Positions 45,003 through 53,964 of a stretch of DNA of 64,000 bases are shown piece after piece (position 1 is the stretch's first letter; the number at the start of each line of letters is the position of its first letter). Origin of the DNA: Parasediminibacterium sp046546515 (GTDB lineage Bacteria > Bacteroidota > Bacteroidia > Chitinophagales > Chitinophagaceae). The stretch spans positions 1 to 64,000 of the forward strand of contig NZ_JBKHKJ010000027.1 of NCBI RefSeq assembly GCF_046546515.1, given 5' to 3'. A model generated the notes under the pieces. The model saw nothing but the letters and a program-made list of their open reading frames with translations, made no database searches and had not been told where the DNA came from. Made by a program: the position numbers and the translations under genes.

Positions 45003-45650
45003 TCACCATTTACCCTTGCTTTTGATGCTTTTAATAGTGTGGCGGTCATATTTGTACCAAGTAAGGCAGCCATATACCAAGTGGAGGATGCCAAAGCCAA
45101 ATGCCCATTCGTAAAGCCCCCACTGCATGACGAAAATATTAATCAGCCCAACAGCTATCTGCCCATAACCTACCCAAACTGCTTTGCTCTCCAAGTATTT
45201 ACAGGCATTTACCAGCCCAAGTCCATAGAAAATAAGGCTGCAAGGGGTAATAAAACCATAAGCCCCCTCAGCAATTAATTTAATAATAAGTAACGCCCCT
45301 ATGAATACAGGCAAGAATAAAGTAATCAATAGCCCCTTTACCGAGCTGTGCCAGATAGGCTGGTTGTTTTTTTTGTTACGCCTGTGAGTAAAGTAAAAAG
45401 AAAAGAAAAGGGCTGCAAACAAAGCAACAATAGCAATAAGGAACAATTTTTCGCCCATGTACTCGTTCATGGTAGAAGTGTATTGGCTATAGCTGCTGAT
45501 AATTTCTTTCAGGTATTTTTCTTCCTTGGAGCCAACATCTATAATTTGATGGGCAGCCCAGCCTGCAGTCAAGGCGCATATGCCAACAACAATGCCGCTA
45601 AGCCCATGCAGGCTAATAAACCGGCTATTATTTTGCGTTATTTTATCCAT
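45003..45650 (-). CDS. Multi-spanning membrane protein of unknown function
   Basis: 215 residues with about six membrane helices: LSGIVVGICALTAGWAA, LFLIAIVALFAALFFSFYF, GLLITLFLPVFIGALLII, AYGFITPCSLIFYGLGL, GYGQIAVGLINIFVMQWG, WAFGFGILHLVYGCLTWY. A soluble loop (EEKYLKEIISSYSQYTSTMN) follows helix 1. I recall similar short membrane proteins in Bacteroidota but no function. Alone on its strand between repeat spacers. Confidence 0.75.
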   Translation of the reverse strand: MDKITQNNSRFISLHGLSGIVVGICALTAGWAAHQIIDVGSKEEKYLKEIISSYSQYTSTMNEYMGEKLFLIAIVALFAALFFSFYFTHRRNKKNNQPIWHSSVKGLLITLFLPVFIGALLIIKLIAEGAYGFITPCSLIFYGLGLVNACKYLESKAVWVGYGQIAVGLINIFVMQWGLYEWAFGFGILHLVYGCLTWYKYDRHTIKSIKSKGKW

Positions 45651-45952
45651 AATATTTCTTGTGTGTATTCATTGGAAGATTGCATAATCTTCTTAAATAA
45701 TATGTTTATTTAAAGGGTGGGTTTTTTACACAAAATGGATTTGGGGGATGCTAAAGCAACAGCTTGTTGGGCAATAAAATTAGCAAGATTGCTTTTGATA
45801 ATATTGTTATTTGTAGTTTTTGGGTATAAAAAAAGCAAAAGTGGAAGTTAGATTTGTGTAAATGTGCAAAAAGTGGATAATCAGTGGCTGCGTCCTCAGC
45901 GTAAGGGCAGAAGATTTTCTGCCCTTACTGGTATGACTCTTTTACAATGTAA
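45651..45952. other. Spacer with a perfect hairpin
   Basis: AT-rich and without genes. At 45901-45928 a perfect 12-bp stem GTAAGGGCAGAA / TTCTGCCCTTAC lies 25 bp beyond the stop of the kinase gene; no T tract, so terminator function is weakly supported. Confidence 0.55.
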
Positions 45953-47919
45953 TTACGCCATTGCTACGGCTGGCAGCGTAAAGTAAAAAATACTCCCTTT
46001 GCCTACCTCGCTGGTTACCCAAAACTGCCCGCCATTTTTCTCCACAAACTCCTTGCAAAGCAACAAGCCCAGGCCTGTCCCTTTTTCCTGCGAAGTGCCA
46101 TTGGTAGTTATGCTTTCATGGTTTTGTATTTTTTTTAGTACATCTTCGTTTATGCCTGTGCCAGTATCTTTAATGCGTATTTCTATTGTATGGGCATTTG
46201 CTTTGACTGCTTCTATTTGTATTGTATTGCCTTTGTTGCAAAACTTAATGGCATTGCTAACGAGGTTGCGAAAAATAATTTGTACCATGTTGGGGTCTGC
46301 ATAAACCTCTAATGCTTCGGGTATTGCTAGTTGCAGGTCTAGTTGTTTTTCGTTTGCTTGCTCCTGTAGCAATGCAAAAGTCGATTTGCTCGTTTCGAGG
46401 ATATTTATATTGGCAGGAGTAACCACTAGGCCATTCATTTGGCTGTTTGCCCAATTAAATAAAGTAGCAACAAGGTCAGAAGCATTGTTTACCTGCTTTG
46501 TAAGCCCTGCCACCAGGGTTTCCAACTGTGCTTCCTGTATTTTTTTTCTTTGCCATAAATTCAATACTCCTTTCAGCGAATTTAAAGGGCTGCGCAAATC
46601 GTGTGATACAATAGAGAATAACTTATCCTTAAAATGGTTATTTACCTCTAATGCCTTAGCTTGTTTTTCCAGTTCTTCCTTTTGCTTGCTTATTTTCTGG
46701 TTTTTTTCATTTAAAAGCAGGTTAGATTTCTGTTTATTTGCTCTACTTATATATAAAACAACGGCAGCCAAGCAGGCTAGAATGGCCGATAGTGCAGCCA
46801 ATAAGGTTTTTTGACGTGCATTCTGTAGCTCGTTCTGTGCTATAAAGTCTTTTCGTTCTTGTTCTTCTTGCCTTGCCCTTTCCTTTTTTTCATAGGCATA
46901 TTTTGTTTCTAGTTCATAGGTTTTTTTTCGTGTGTCTTCATTAAACACGCTATCAGAATAGGTTTTAAATAGCTTGAAGTAGGTAAAAGCATGTGCGATG
47001 TCTTTTTTGTTTTGGTATGCACCCGCTAAAATTTCGGAGGCGTCCATGGGTTCCCTTTTTAGTTTAATGCTTTGCGCAGCCTCCAATGCTTGGCTAGCAT
47101 AAAAAATGGCTGAATCGTTCCTATTTAATTTAAGGTAGCATTGACCAATAAAGACAGAGGTATTTATTTTGCCCAATTTGTCCTTTGTGCTTATATAGTA
47201 ATGATAGGAAGGAGTAAAGTGCAGCAAAGCCTCCTGATAGCGCCCATTGGCAAAGTGTATATTGCCAATGGAACTATTTATAAAGGCAATAATATAGGGG
47301 TTGTTGATAGATACAGCCAATTGAAACCCTAGTTGGTTGTAGTATAAAGCACTGTCATATTGCTTTTTGTAAAAGTAGTCATCACCCAAATCGGATAGCG
47401 AACCTGCCATGTCTGGCTTACTACCCATGGAAACGTAGGTTTGGTAAGCTTTTCTGGTATACAAAAGGGCTTCGTCATATTTAGCCGTGGAGCTATAATA
47501 GATACCTAAGTTGGAATTTACTTTTGCTATCAGCCTTTTGTCCTTTATTTTTTCGGCTATAGAAAGTGACTGCTGGTAATAATTGAACATCTGCACCATA
47601 TCACTCGTTAGGCGATAACTACTCGCAATTAGCCGCAGGCTTTCGGCCTGCCCTTTTAAGTAGCCTGATTGTTGCGAAAGGGACAAAGCGGTGCGGGCAA
47701 AGTAGCGCATACTATCGGCATCCAAAGAGTAATAGCCTTTAGACAATAAGCAAAGGGTAGTGATATAGACCGTGTCTTTCTGGTAGCCCTGTTGGTGTTT
47801 CAAACTGTCTACCCGTTTTTTTAACAATGGTATTTCCGTGGCTGTGCAAAACTACCAGCGTAAAAAATGAATAGCAAACTGAACGTATAAACAAAAGTCC
47901 TGATTTTCTCTGTAAGCAT
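45953..47919 (-). pseudogene. TPR-domain sensor histidine kinase, frameshifted after the signal peptide
   Basis: Two frames join into one expected protein. ATG 47919 begins MLTEKIRTFVYTFSLLFIFY, a signal peptide ending GSFAQ, then runs out of frame to a stop at about 47821. The rest (from TTG 47827) continues LLKKRVDSLKHQQGY in another frame. One missing base near 47843 would restore FAQPTEIPLLKKR. The body has about six tetratricopeptide repeats (residues 20-300), one membrane helix (KTLLAALSAILACLAAVVLY), HisKA motif SIVSHDLRSPLN and HATPase_c (IKDTGTGINED, GTGLGLLLCKEF). As read, only a cytosolic or unexported kinase could arise by reinitiation at TTG. A sequencing error is possible. Confidence 0.75.
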
Positions 47920-48324
47920 TATTAAGGGAGTAAAAGTTGCTGTACAATTGTAGGAAACTACTGTGTACAGCAACAGCGAAATTATGCTAAAATTTGCTTT
48001 ACACAAAGGTTTAATCAAGATTGATGACGAAAATCATCCATGCTACTACAAGATGTATATGTGAGGTAGTAAGGGATATTGGAAGGCTGGATGTCATAAA
48101 CAGTTGGATATGTTGCACCATTTGCTTTATTAGCTTTGGATTAATGGGTAGTTTTGGCAGGTGGGTTCATTAAAGAAGGAAACCGAACCCTGCCTTTATC
48201 AGGTGCTTATTTAGCCAATATCGTTTTCATACACTCTCCAAACTGTCTTCATACTGTTCCTATAAAGGAGCCATTTTCGATTTCTTGCTATGGTGCGCTA
48301 CTAAATTCAATCCATATTATACCC
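47920..48324. other. Gene-free spacer
   Basis: Holds a hairpin at 47936-47974 (GTTGCTGTACA / TGTACAGCAAC) upstream of the kinase start. No gene recognised; a 62-codon plus-strand frame at 48154-48342 overlaps the Trm112 gene and is not supported. Confidence 0.5.
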
Positions 48325-48597
48325 TTATTTATCTTCCAATAAAAACTTGGGAGTTGGCGTACCGTTGCTTATTTGGTGCCCCCATTTTTCCAACATAGGT
48401 TGTTCAAGATGGAACTGACGGTATTCGTCTGGGCTCATGATGGGCAAGCCATAGATTACGGGATAATAACGCTTGCATGTAGGGCAGGTAAACAAGCCTT
48501 CAATAATTTCCTGGTCTGTGTTGGTAGCAAATACTTGTAGTTTCAATTCGCTTTTGTCTACTGGGCAAACCAATTTGTCTGCAAAGGATTTTTTCAT
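48325..48597 (-). CDS. Trm112-family zinc-ribbon protein
   Basis: 90-residue member of the Trm112/UPF0434 family. CPVDKSELKL and FTCPTCKRYYPVIYGLPIM supply the cysteines (three clear) and the conserved YPIxxGIPxM-like strand. In eukaryotes and archaea Trm112 binds and stabilises SAM-dependent methyltransferases. Here it is the last gene of a riboswitch-led operon that also encodes a SAM methyltransferase, so a partnership is a reasonable inference. It starts 11 bp after the ThiE-like gene. Confidence 0.85.
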   Translation of the reverse strand: MKKSFADKLVCPVDKSELKLQVFATNTDQEIIEGLFTCPTCKRYYPVIYGLPIMSPDEYRQFHLEQPMLEKWGHQISNGTPTPKFLLEDK

Positions 48598-48608
48598 GTG
48601 TATGTTGT

Positions 48609-49250
48609 TTAAATATGATTCAATTGAGCTAGAGCATGTTTATATGCCGATGCGGATAATGCAGGGTTTTCTGTACCCATAATGCCTGATATAACCGCGA
48701 TACCATCTAGCCCTGTGTCTTTTAATAAGGGTAGGTTGTTTAAGTCTATGCCCCCAGAAAGGAAGATGGGCATTTGCGTGAAAGCCCTTGTTTTTTGTAT
48801 GATGTCTCGGCTTACCAAATCGCAGGTGTTTACCGATTTGGAAGGGAAAACAGAACAGAAAGAAATATAATCCAGTTCGTTTTCCACTGCCCATTCTATC
48901 TTGCTAAAGTTGTTTCCGCAGGTAATGCCAATGATTTTATGCTTGCCCAAAGATTGTTTGAAACGGCTGAAATCAGGCGGTATTTCATCGAAATGGATGC
49001 CGTCAACCAGGCTTAGTAAACTGGTATCCTCATTGATTAATACGGGTACATTGTTTTTATGTGCAAGGTTCACAATAGAGCCAATAATTTCTGCCTTATC
49101 AACCCCCTCTTTAAAATAGTTCCATATCTGTATGATATCTACCCCTCCTTGCAAAGCCGCCGCTACTTTTTCTACTAAAATAGGTAAGGGCATGGATGGG
49201 TCAATCACTAGATAAAGCCCTTGTTTTATGGTGAAATGTTGTTTGTCCAT
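48609..49250 (-). CDS. Divergent thiamine phosphate synthase-like (ThiE/TenI) protein
   Basis: TIM-barrel protein of 213 residues from MDKQHFTIKQGLYLVIDPS; the upstream open frame is made of spacer repeats. ThiE couples HMP-PP to the thiazole phosphate. Family landmarks persist: ALQGGVDIIQIW at strand 2, VPVLINED, DGIHFDEI, IGITCGN, ISFCSVFPSKS, PIFLSGGID and DGIAVISGIMG (phosphate cradle). However, the pyrophosphate-binding QxRxK motif reads QIWNYFK and the usual HxGQxD motif reads HFDEIP, so key ThiE residues are replaced. It may be a TenI-like isomerase or use another substrate. TPP control through the operon riboswitch supports a thiamine link. Confidence 0.85.
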   Translation of the reverse strand: MDKQHFTIKQGLYLVIDPSMPLPILVEKVAAALQGGVDIIQIWNYFKEGVDKAEIIGSIVNLAHKNNVPVLINEDTSLLSLVDGIHFDEIPPDFSRFKQSLGKHKIIGITCGNNFSKIEWAVENELDYISFCSVFPSKSVNTCDLVSRDIIQKTRAFTQMPIFLSGGIDLNNLPLLKDTGLDGIAVISGIMGTENPALSASAYKHALAQLNHI

Positions 49251-49254
49251 GGGA

Positions 49255-49318
49255 GTTTTACGTTGAAAGTTGTACGTTTTAAGTTTTACGTTGTACGTTA
49301 TACGTTTTACGTTAAGTA
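49255..49318. repeat. TACGTTTT-word direct repeat spacer
   Basis: Reiterated acgttgaaagttgtacgttt, then taagttttacgttgtacgtt and atacgttttacgtt between AIR-synthase-like and ThiE-like genes. It forms no inverted arm. Confidence 0.75.
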
Positions 49319-50383
49319 TTATTTCCAGCCTTCGGCAAAGGCATTGTAAAAGGTGTCCCAATAGGCATCCAAGCCCGGATGGGTAAGGGGCTGCTTTTTA
49401 TCGTCATTGGACAACAGTATCTTCCCCTCGGTATTTTCTGTAAAATGCCCAACTACTACTGCTTCAATATTCTTTTCCTGCAAGCGATTTAAAACATTCC
49501 CTGCTGTTTCTGCCTTTGCTGCAATAATAATGGAACCCGCACCCACTACATACCTTGGGTCAAGGTGGAAAATGTTGCAGATGCTTTTTTGTACTTCACC
49601 CACGGGTATTTTATCATTGTCTACCATTACACCACAATTGGCTGCCGTAGCCATTTCGTAAATAGCCCCCAATACACCGCCTTCGGTTACATCGTGCATG
49701 GCAGTTACTTCGGTGCAACCCTCGGATGCAAGTGCTGCGACCAATCCATCCTGCAAGGAAGATGTTTGGTAAAATGCCTCGCAGCCTTGCTGCCAAACTT
49801 CTTTTCCTGCTTTTGCCGTCACGGTTTCGGGGAAACTCATCGCCAATACGGAACTAGCCGTTAATGCCGCACTTTTGGTAACAATAATCATATTGCCCGC
49901 TTTCGCTTTGTTGCTAGTCAATATAGAAGTTTCGGGAGCTACCGTTATCATGGTGCCACCACCCGCAACGGTAGAGTTTTGACCCACCACTTGCCCGGTA
50001 TGCCCTCCTGTAATGGCAATGCCTATTTCCTCGCAATAACCATGTACATGTTGCCAGTATTCTTTGAATTGCGCTGTATTTACGGTGGTGGGAAGATTCA
50101 ATACAAACTGGGCGTACATGGGTGCAAAGCCAGTAGTAACCATATCATTTGCCAATATTTGCACAGATAACCATGCCGATTCCCGCAAACCCAAGGATGG
50201 TATCAGGGTAAGCGGGTCGCTGGTTAGTGCCATAGCCATGCCGCCGGGTAGTTGTATAACTGAAACATCTACCCCATATTGGGAGCCAACTAATACTTCT
50301 GGCCTTTGCTTGCCACAATTGGGGAAGATGACTTCGCTGAAGAAGCCTTCCTGTATTTTACCTGCATCGGGGAAAGAGGACAT
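49319..50383 (-). CDS. AIR synthase-related (PurM/HypE/ThiL-fold) protein
   Basis: ATP-using PurM-fold protein of about 354 residues from MSSFPDAGKIQEGFFSEVIF. N-terminal half: MALTSDPLTLIPSLG and WLSVQILANDMVTTGFAPMY, the metal/ATP-binding region; AITGGHTGQVVGQNSTVAGG follows; the C-terminal half has MHDVTEGGVLGAIYEMATAA, close to HypE. The superfamily also includes ThiL (thiamine phosphate kinase), PurM, PurL and SelD. It is in a TPP-riboswitch operon with a ThiE-like protein, so a thiamine-related ATP-dependent step is possible; it is not obviously ThiL. Start chosen because upstream codons are spacer repeat. Confidence 0.85.
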   Translation of the reverse strand: MSSFPDAGKIQEGFFSEVIFPNCGKQRPEVLVGSQYGVDVSVIQLPGGMAMALTSDPLTLIPSLGLRESAWLSVQILANDMVTTGFAPMYAQFVLNLPTTVNTAQFKEYWQHVHGYCEEIGIAITGGHTGQVVGQNSTVAGGGTMITVAPETSILTSNKAKAGNMIIVTKSAALTASSVLAMSFPETVTAKAGKEVWQQGCEAFYQTSSLQDGLVAALASEGCTEVTAMHDVTEGGVLGAIYEMATAANCGVMVDNDKIPVGEVQKSICNIFHLDPRYVVGAGSIIIAAKAETAGNVLNRLQEKNIEAVVVGHFTENTEGKILLSNDDKKQPLTHPGLDAYWDTFYNAFAEGWK

Positions 50384-50536
50384 GGGTTTAAGTTGTAAGT
50401 GGTAAGTAATAAGTGGTAAGTGAGGCAAGGAGGCAAACAGTTATAAAAAAAGGCAAAGAGTGGAAGATGGACGCGAAACGTAGTGCCAGAAAAACTCATA
50501 ATTTATAATTCATAACTCTCTTTGCCTCTTTGCCTG
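50384..50536. repeat. Mixed word-repeat spacer
   Basis: TAAGTNNTAAGT words (about 50390-50420), GGCAAAGAG/GGCAAAC arm (about 50423-50462) and inverted ctctttgcctctttgcctgc (about 50516-50536), with cataatttataattcataac between. Confidence 0.65.
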
Positions 50537-51235
50537 CTAATTAAACTTTACATGCAATCCAAAGAAATCGCCATAGGGCACGCTCCATTGTTGTACGGGA
50601 AACCACTTGGGTAAGCCTGTGCAACTCCATTCAATGGTATAATCCATGCCAGCAAGTGCTTCGTGGATAAGGGCAATCAATATTTCAGGGGTATAAAATG
50701 TGGCCGTTACATAAAACGGGTTCTTGCCAAAAAATTGTTGCACCCGCCTGCGGACAAACTTGGTGGTATTCCTGTTCATCATCCCGAAAACAATACCATA
50801 TTTACCCACCCGGGCAGCCTCACGTATTACTTTTACCGGATCTTTGTAGTATTCGAATGTGGTAATGAAGGCTAGTGCATCAAATGCACCATCCCTAAAA
50901 GGCATATGGTGGCTGTCTGCCAAAACCAAGTCACCACCAAATAAATGCACCCCTTGCCCCAACATAAAAGGCGATAAATCGGCACCGGTAGCATCTATGC
51001 CAATATCTTTCCACCAACGGGTAAAGCGGGTAGTTCCGCAACCATATTCCAACAGGGTTTTTACACGGGTATCTTTTAATATCAGCTCGCCAATTACTTT
51101 CTTTTGCCATACTTCGGCACGTTTGTAGCGGCCTTCGTACCACTGTTCGTAAGTGTCGGTATGCTCTCTGTTAAAGAACCACTCCTGCCTATCTTGCCAG
51201 TTTTGCAGGTGGTTGGTCATCATTTCAAACTTCAT
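50537..51235 (-). CDS. Class I SAM-dependent methyltransferase
   Basis: 232 residues. SAM-binding motif I LLEYGCGTTRFTRWWKDIG (Gly-x-Gly), acidic end of strand 2 ATGADLSPFML, VLADSHHMPFRDGAFDALAF (motif II region) and VIREAARVGKYGIVFGMMNR. The N-terminus has a Trp-rich helix (LQNWQDRQEWFFNREHTD), the C-terminus a substrate cap. Methyl acceptor unknown. Second gene of the TPP-riboswitch operon, between the TonB receptor and the AIR-synthase-like gene; a Trm112-like protein is encoded at the operon end. Confidence 0.9.
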   Translation of the reverse strand: MKFEMMTNHLQNWQDRQEWFFNREHTDTYEQWYEGRYKRAEVWQKKVIGELILKDTRVKTLLEYGCGTTRFTRWWKDIGIDATGADLSPFMLGQGVHLFGGDLVLADSHHMPFRDGAFDALAFITTFEYYKDPVKVIREAARVGKYGIVFGMMNRNTTKFVRRRVQQFFGKNPFYVTATFYTPEILIALIHEALAGMDYTIEWSCTGLPKWFPVQQWSVPYGDFFGLHVKFN

Positions 51236-51257
51236 GGTATAGGTTTTAAAGGTGATG

Positions 51258-51290
51258 AACTTCCCGAAAGTTTAAAACTTTCGGGAAGTT
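51258..51290. repeat. Palindrome AACTTCCCGAAAGTTT, copy 2
   Basis: 33-bp hairpin nearly identical to 30294-30326, placed between TonB receptor stop and methyltransferase start. As an internal hairpin without a clear T tract it may attenuate rather than end the operon transcript. Confidence 0.7.
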
Positions 51291-51297
51291 GAAAAGG

Positions 51298-53694
51298 CTA
51301 CAACTTTATATTCAGCCCAACCATATAGTTGGTGCCTGCCATTGGGAAATAATAATTGCCATTGGTATAATACCCGCTATAAACAGCGGGATAAGTAGCC
51401 CCATTTGGTTCGTACAACCTATTTAACACATTGTTTACCTGCGCAATCAAGTTGCATTCTTTTATTATTTTCCCTTTCAGGGTAATAATAGCACGGATAT
51501 CCTGTGTGTAATAATCGCCTAGGCTGCGGTCTTTGTTTTGCGTATTATCCATATACTGCCTGCCAACATATTTACTCAGTAAGCTTAATTCTAGATGTTT
51601 GCAAGGCAATATGTTGATAGTTGCTGCCGCAATCTTATTAGGCGAAAAGGAGATATTGGTATTTGAGTGCTGTACTACAGAATCCCCAACTACGTTGTAG
51701 TTGTCATCATAACTATAAATATGCTCTGTAAACGCTTTTATTTTATTGCTGCTCAATGTAATATTCCCACTAGCATTTAGCCAATTGTTGATGATAATGC
51801 TACCTTGTAATTCTATACCAGCACGGTGGCTATTGGGTGTATTTGACCTTATGGCAAGACCTACATCATCCAATTTTCCAGTCAATACCAATTGGTCTTT
51901 GTAATTCATATAATAGAAAGTAGCACCGTAGGCATAGGTGTGGTTTTTTTTCTCTACACCTAGTTCAAGGTCGTTCAGGCGTTCTGGTTTTGGGTCGTTG
52001 CCTGCAATGGCATTTTCAAAATCGGTACGGTTGGGTTCTTTATTGGCAACTGCATAGCTGGCATATACCTGCCATCCTTTATGGTTGTAACTAATGCCTA
52101 GTTTAGGATTGAAGAAATTAAATTCCTTGCTCACCAATCTAGTAGGGTCACTATCAAATCCATTCATCCTATGGAATACGTATTTGTATTGGGCATCGGC
52201 ATAAAATTGTAATTGGTTAGTCAATTGATGTTCCCATTTAGCATAAATATTTGCATCGCCTTTCAAAGCTTGGTTGTTGTACCACTGGTAGTCTTTTTCA
52301 ACACCTCCATTTTGTGCCCAAATCACATTGCCATAGTGCCCGCCTTCATAGCGGCTCCAGCCACCACCTAGTATTATTTGGTCTTTTTCTGTTTTATATT
52401 GCAATGAACCAATTTGCCCATAGAATTTATTGTTCAACCATTTTTGCCTTACGAAATCAGATTGGGTAATGGTATCTGTTCCAATAATATGGTTAGGTAG
52501 ACCATAGCTAGCATAATAACCACTATTATCATACTCTTCGTAATAGCCTTTTCCAGGTGTAAAGAAAAAAGCAGTGCTAAAGGATAAGCGTTTGCTTAAT
52601 GCGGTATTAAAAAACAACTGATACTGGTTTTGCAGGTAATTATCTGTTTGGTTAGGGTAGAAAGTGCCATTGCTTTTCGCTCCTTCAGGATTGTCGGTTC
52701 TATGCGTTGCCAATGAATCTTGGGCAACACCATACCAAGCTTGGTAAGTTTTTTCTGTGCCAGAAAAGATATTCAGCCTTATAGAGGTGCTTTTATTGAT
52801 ATAAGCTGCAGAAATAGCGAAAGATTGCAAGTTACTAGCAGCCCTGTCTATATACCCATCGCTTACAACCCTGCTGAGGCGTGCATCAAACGTAAAATGG
52901 TTATTAATTAAGCCCGAGCCAACCTTTACAGTATTTTTAATGGTATTGAAAGAACCATAGCTATTATTGATTTCTGCATAGGCTTTTTCATTGAACTCAT
53001 TGGTTTGTAGGTTGATGCCCGCACCAAAAGCACCTGTTCCATTGGACGATGTGCCCACACCTCTTTGTATCTGGATAGAATTAAGGGAGGATGTAAAGTC
53101 TGGCATATCTACAAAATAAACCCCTTGGTCTTCCGCATCATTGTACGGGATGCCATTGATGGTAACATTAGTGCGCTGTGCATCTACACCCCTAATGGAA
53201 ACACGGGTATACCCTACGCCATTGCCCGCATCGGATGCAATAACTGTAGAAGGTGTTTGGTTCAACATAAAAGGCAAGTCTTGACCCAAGTTGGTTTTGG
53301 CCAACTGGTTTTTGCCCAAATTGGTTTTGGTAAAAGGCGATTTGTCACTTGCCCGTAAAGACTTTACTTCCAATGCCTGCAAGAAAAGTGGGCTACTTTT
53401 CAGTTTAATGACGATAGTATTGTTTGTTGGGATATCGATTGTTTCTACACTTTCCATATAACCAACACTGCTGGCTACAATAACATAATGCCCCTTGGCT
53501 AATTTGATGAATTTGAACTGACCGTTTTCATCGGCTATGGCAATAGTATTGCCTAGTTGCAAACTGGCGGATGGCACAGGTTTCTGTGTTGCCCAGTCAA
53601 TTACTTGTCCGCTAACGGAAGTTTTCTGTGTTTTTTGTGCAATGGAAAAAAGGCAGGTGAGTGTCACGGCCAATGTTCCCAATAATTGTTTCAT
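51298..53694 (-). CDS. TonB-dependent receptor under TPP riboswitch
   Basis: Outer-membrane transporter of 798 residues: signal peptide MKQLLGTLAVTLTCLFSIAQ, carboxypeptidase-regulatory-like domain (VSGQVIDWATQKPVPSASLQ), plug domain (VSIRGVDAQRTNVTINGIPY, IQIQRGVGTSSNGTGAFGAG), then a 22-strand barrel ending in an aromatic residue pattern. A doubled TKTNLGKNQL / AKTNLGQ linker lies before the plug. The upstream TPP aptamer strongly suggests uptake of thiamine, a precursor or a derivative. First gene of the operon. Confidence 0.95.
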   Translation of the reverse strand: MKQLLGTLAVTLTCLFSIAQKTQKTSVSGQVIDWATQKPVPSASLQLGNTIAIADENGQFKFIKLAKGHYVIVASSVGYMESVETIDIPTNNTIVIKLKSSPLFLQALEVKSLRASDKSPFTKTNLGKNQLAKTNLGQDLPFMLNQTPSTVIASDAGNGVGYTRVSIRGVDAQRTNVTINGIPYNDAEDQGVYFVDMPDFTSSLNSIQIQRGVGTSSNGTGAFGAGINLQTNEFNEKAYAEINNSYGSFNTIKNTVKVGSGLINNHFTFDARLSRVVSDGYIDRAASNLQSFAISAAYINKSTSIRLNIFSGTEKTYQAWYGVAQDSLATHRTDNPEGAKSNGTFYPNQTDNYLQNQYQLFFNTALSKRLSFSTAFFFTPGKGYYEEYDNSGYYASYGLPNHIIGTDTITQSDFVRQKWLNNKFYGQIGSLQYKTEKDQIILGGGWSRYEGGHYGNVIWAQNGGVEKDYQWYNNQALKGDANIYAKWEHQLTNQLQFYADAQYKYVFHRMNGFDSDPTRLVSKEFNFFNPKLGISYNHKGWQVYASYAVANKEPNRTDFENAIAGNDPKPERLNDLELGVEKKNHTYAYGATFYYMNYKDQLVLTGKLDDVGLAIRSNTPNSHRAGIELQGSIIINNWLNASGNITLSSNKIKAFTEHIYSYDDNYNVVGDSVVQHSNTNISFSPNKIAAATINILPCKHLELSLLSKYVGRQYMDNTQNKDRSLGDYYTQDIRAIITLKGKIIKECNLIAQVNNVLNRLYEPNGATYPAVYSGYYTNGNYYFPMAGTNYMVGLNIKL

Positions 53695-53777
53695 TTCTTT
53701 TTGTTTAAAAGTTTGAAAAATTTGGGAACAGAATAATAAAGTAGCTAAGAGGAGAGGAACGTTTTACAGTAAAATTT

Positions 53778-53882
53778 GTACGCCTTCCCTTCGCAGGCAT
53801 TACCCTGTTCAGGTTCTACGGGTATTATCTCAGCTTTTTCAGTGTGGGATCCACACACCAAAAATTAGCACCCCGAGGAATT
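53778..53882 (-). promoter_or_regulatory. TPP (THI element) riboswitch
   Basis: On the minus strand the conserved TPP aptamer appears in order: CTCGGGGTGC, a variable P3 hairpin (GTGTGTGGATCCCACAC), CTGAGAtaaTACCC, then GTAGAACCTGAACAGGGTAA and TGCCTGCGAAGGGAA. It lies about 85 nt before the TonB receptor start codon. No intrinsic terminator is visible after it, so control may be at translation or by Rho. A TACTTTGC element just upstream may be the -7 box. Confidence 0.97.
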
Positions 53883-53964
53883 ATCGGCAAAGTAAATGGA
53901 TTTTTGAGTAAATATTTGTAACATAATTTCAAGTTGACCGTTATAACAAGAAAGAAGGATAGTT

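Noticed and set aside
47821..47850. Programmed frameshift in the TPR kinase
   Set aside because: The signal-peptide frame stops before the A7 run, so the slippery-looking tract is not reached by ribosomes in that frame.
48154..48342. 62-codon plus-strand frame
   Set aside because: It overlaps the Trm112 gene end antisense and shows no recognisable motif.
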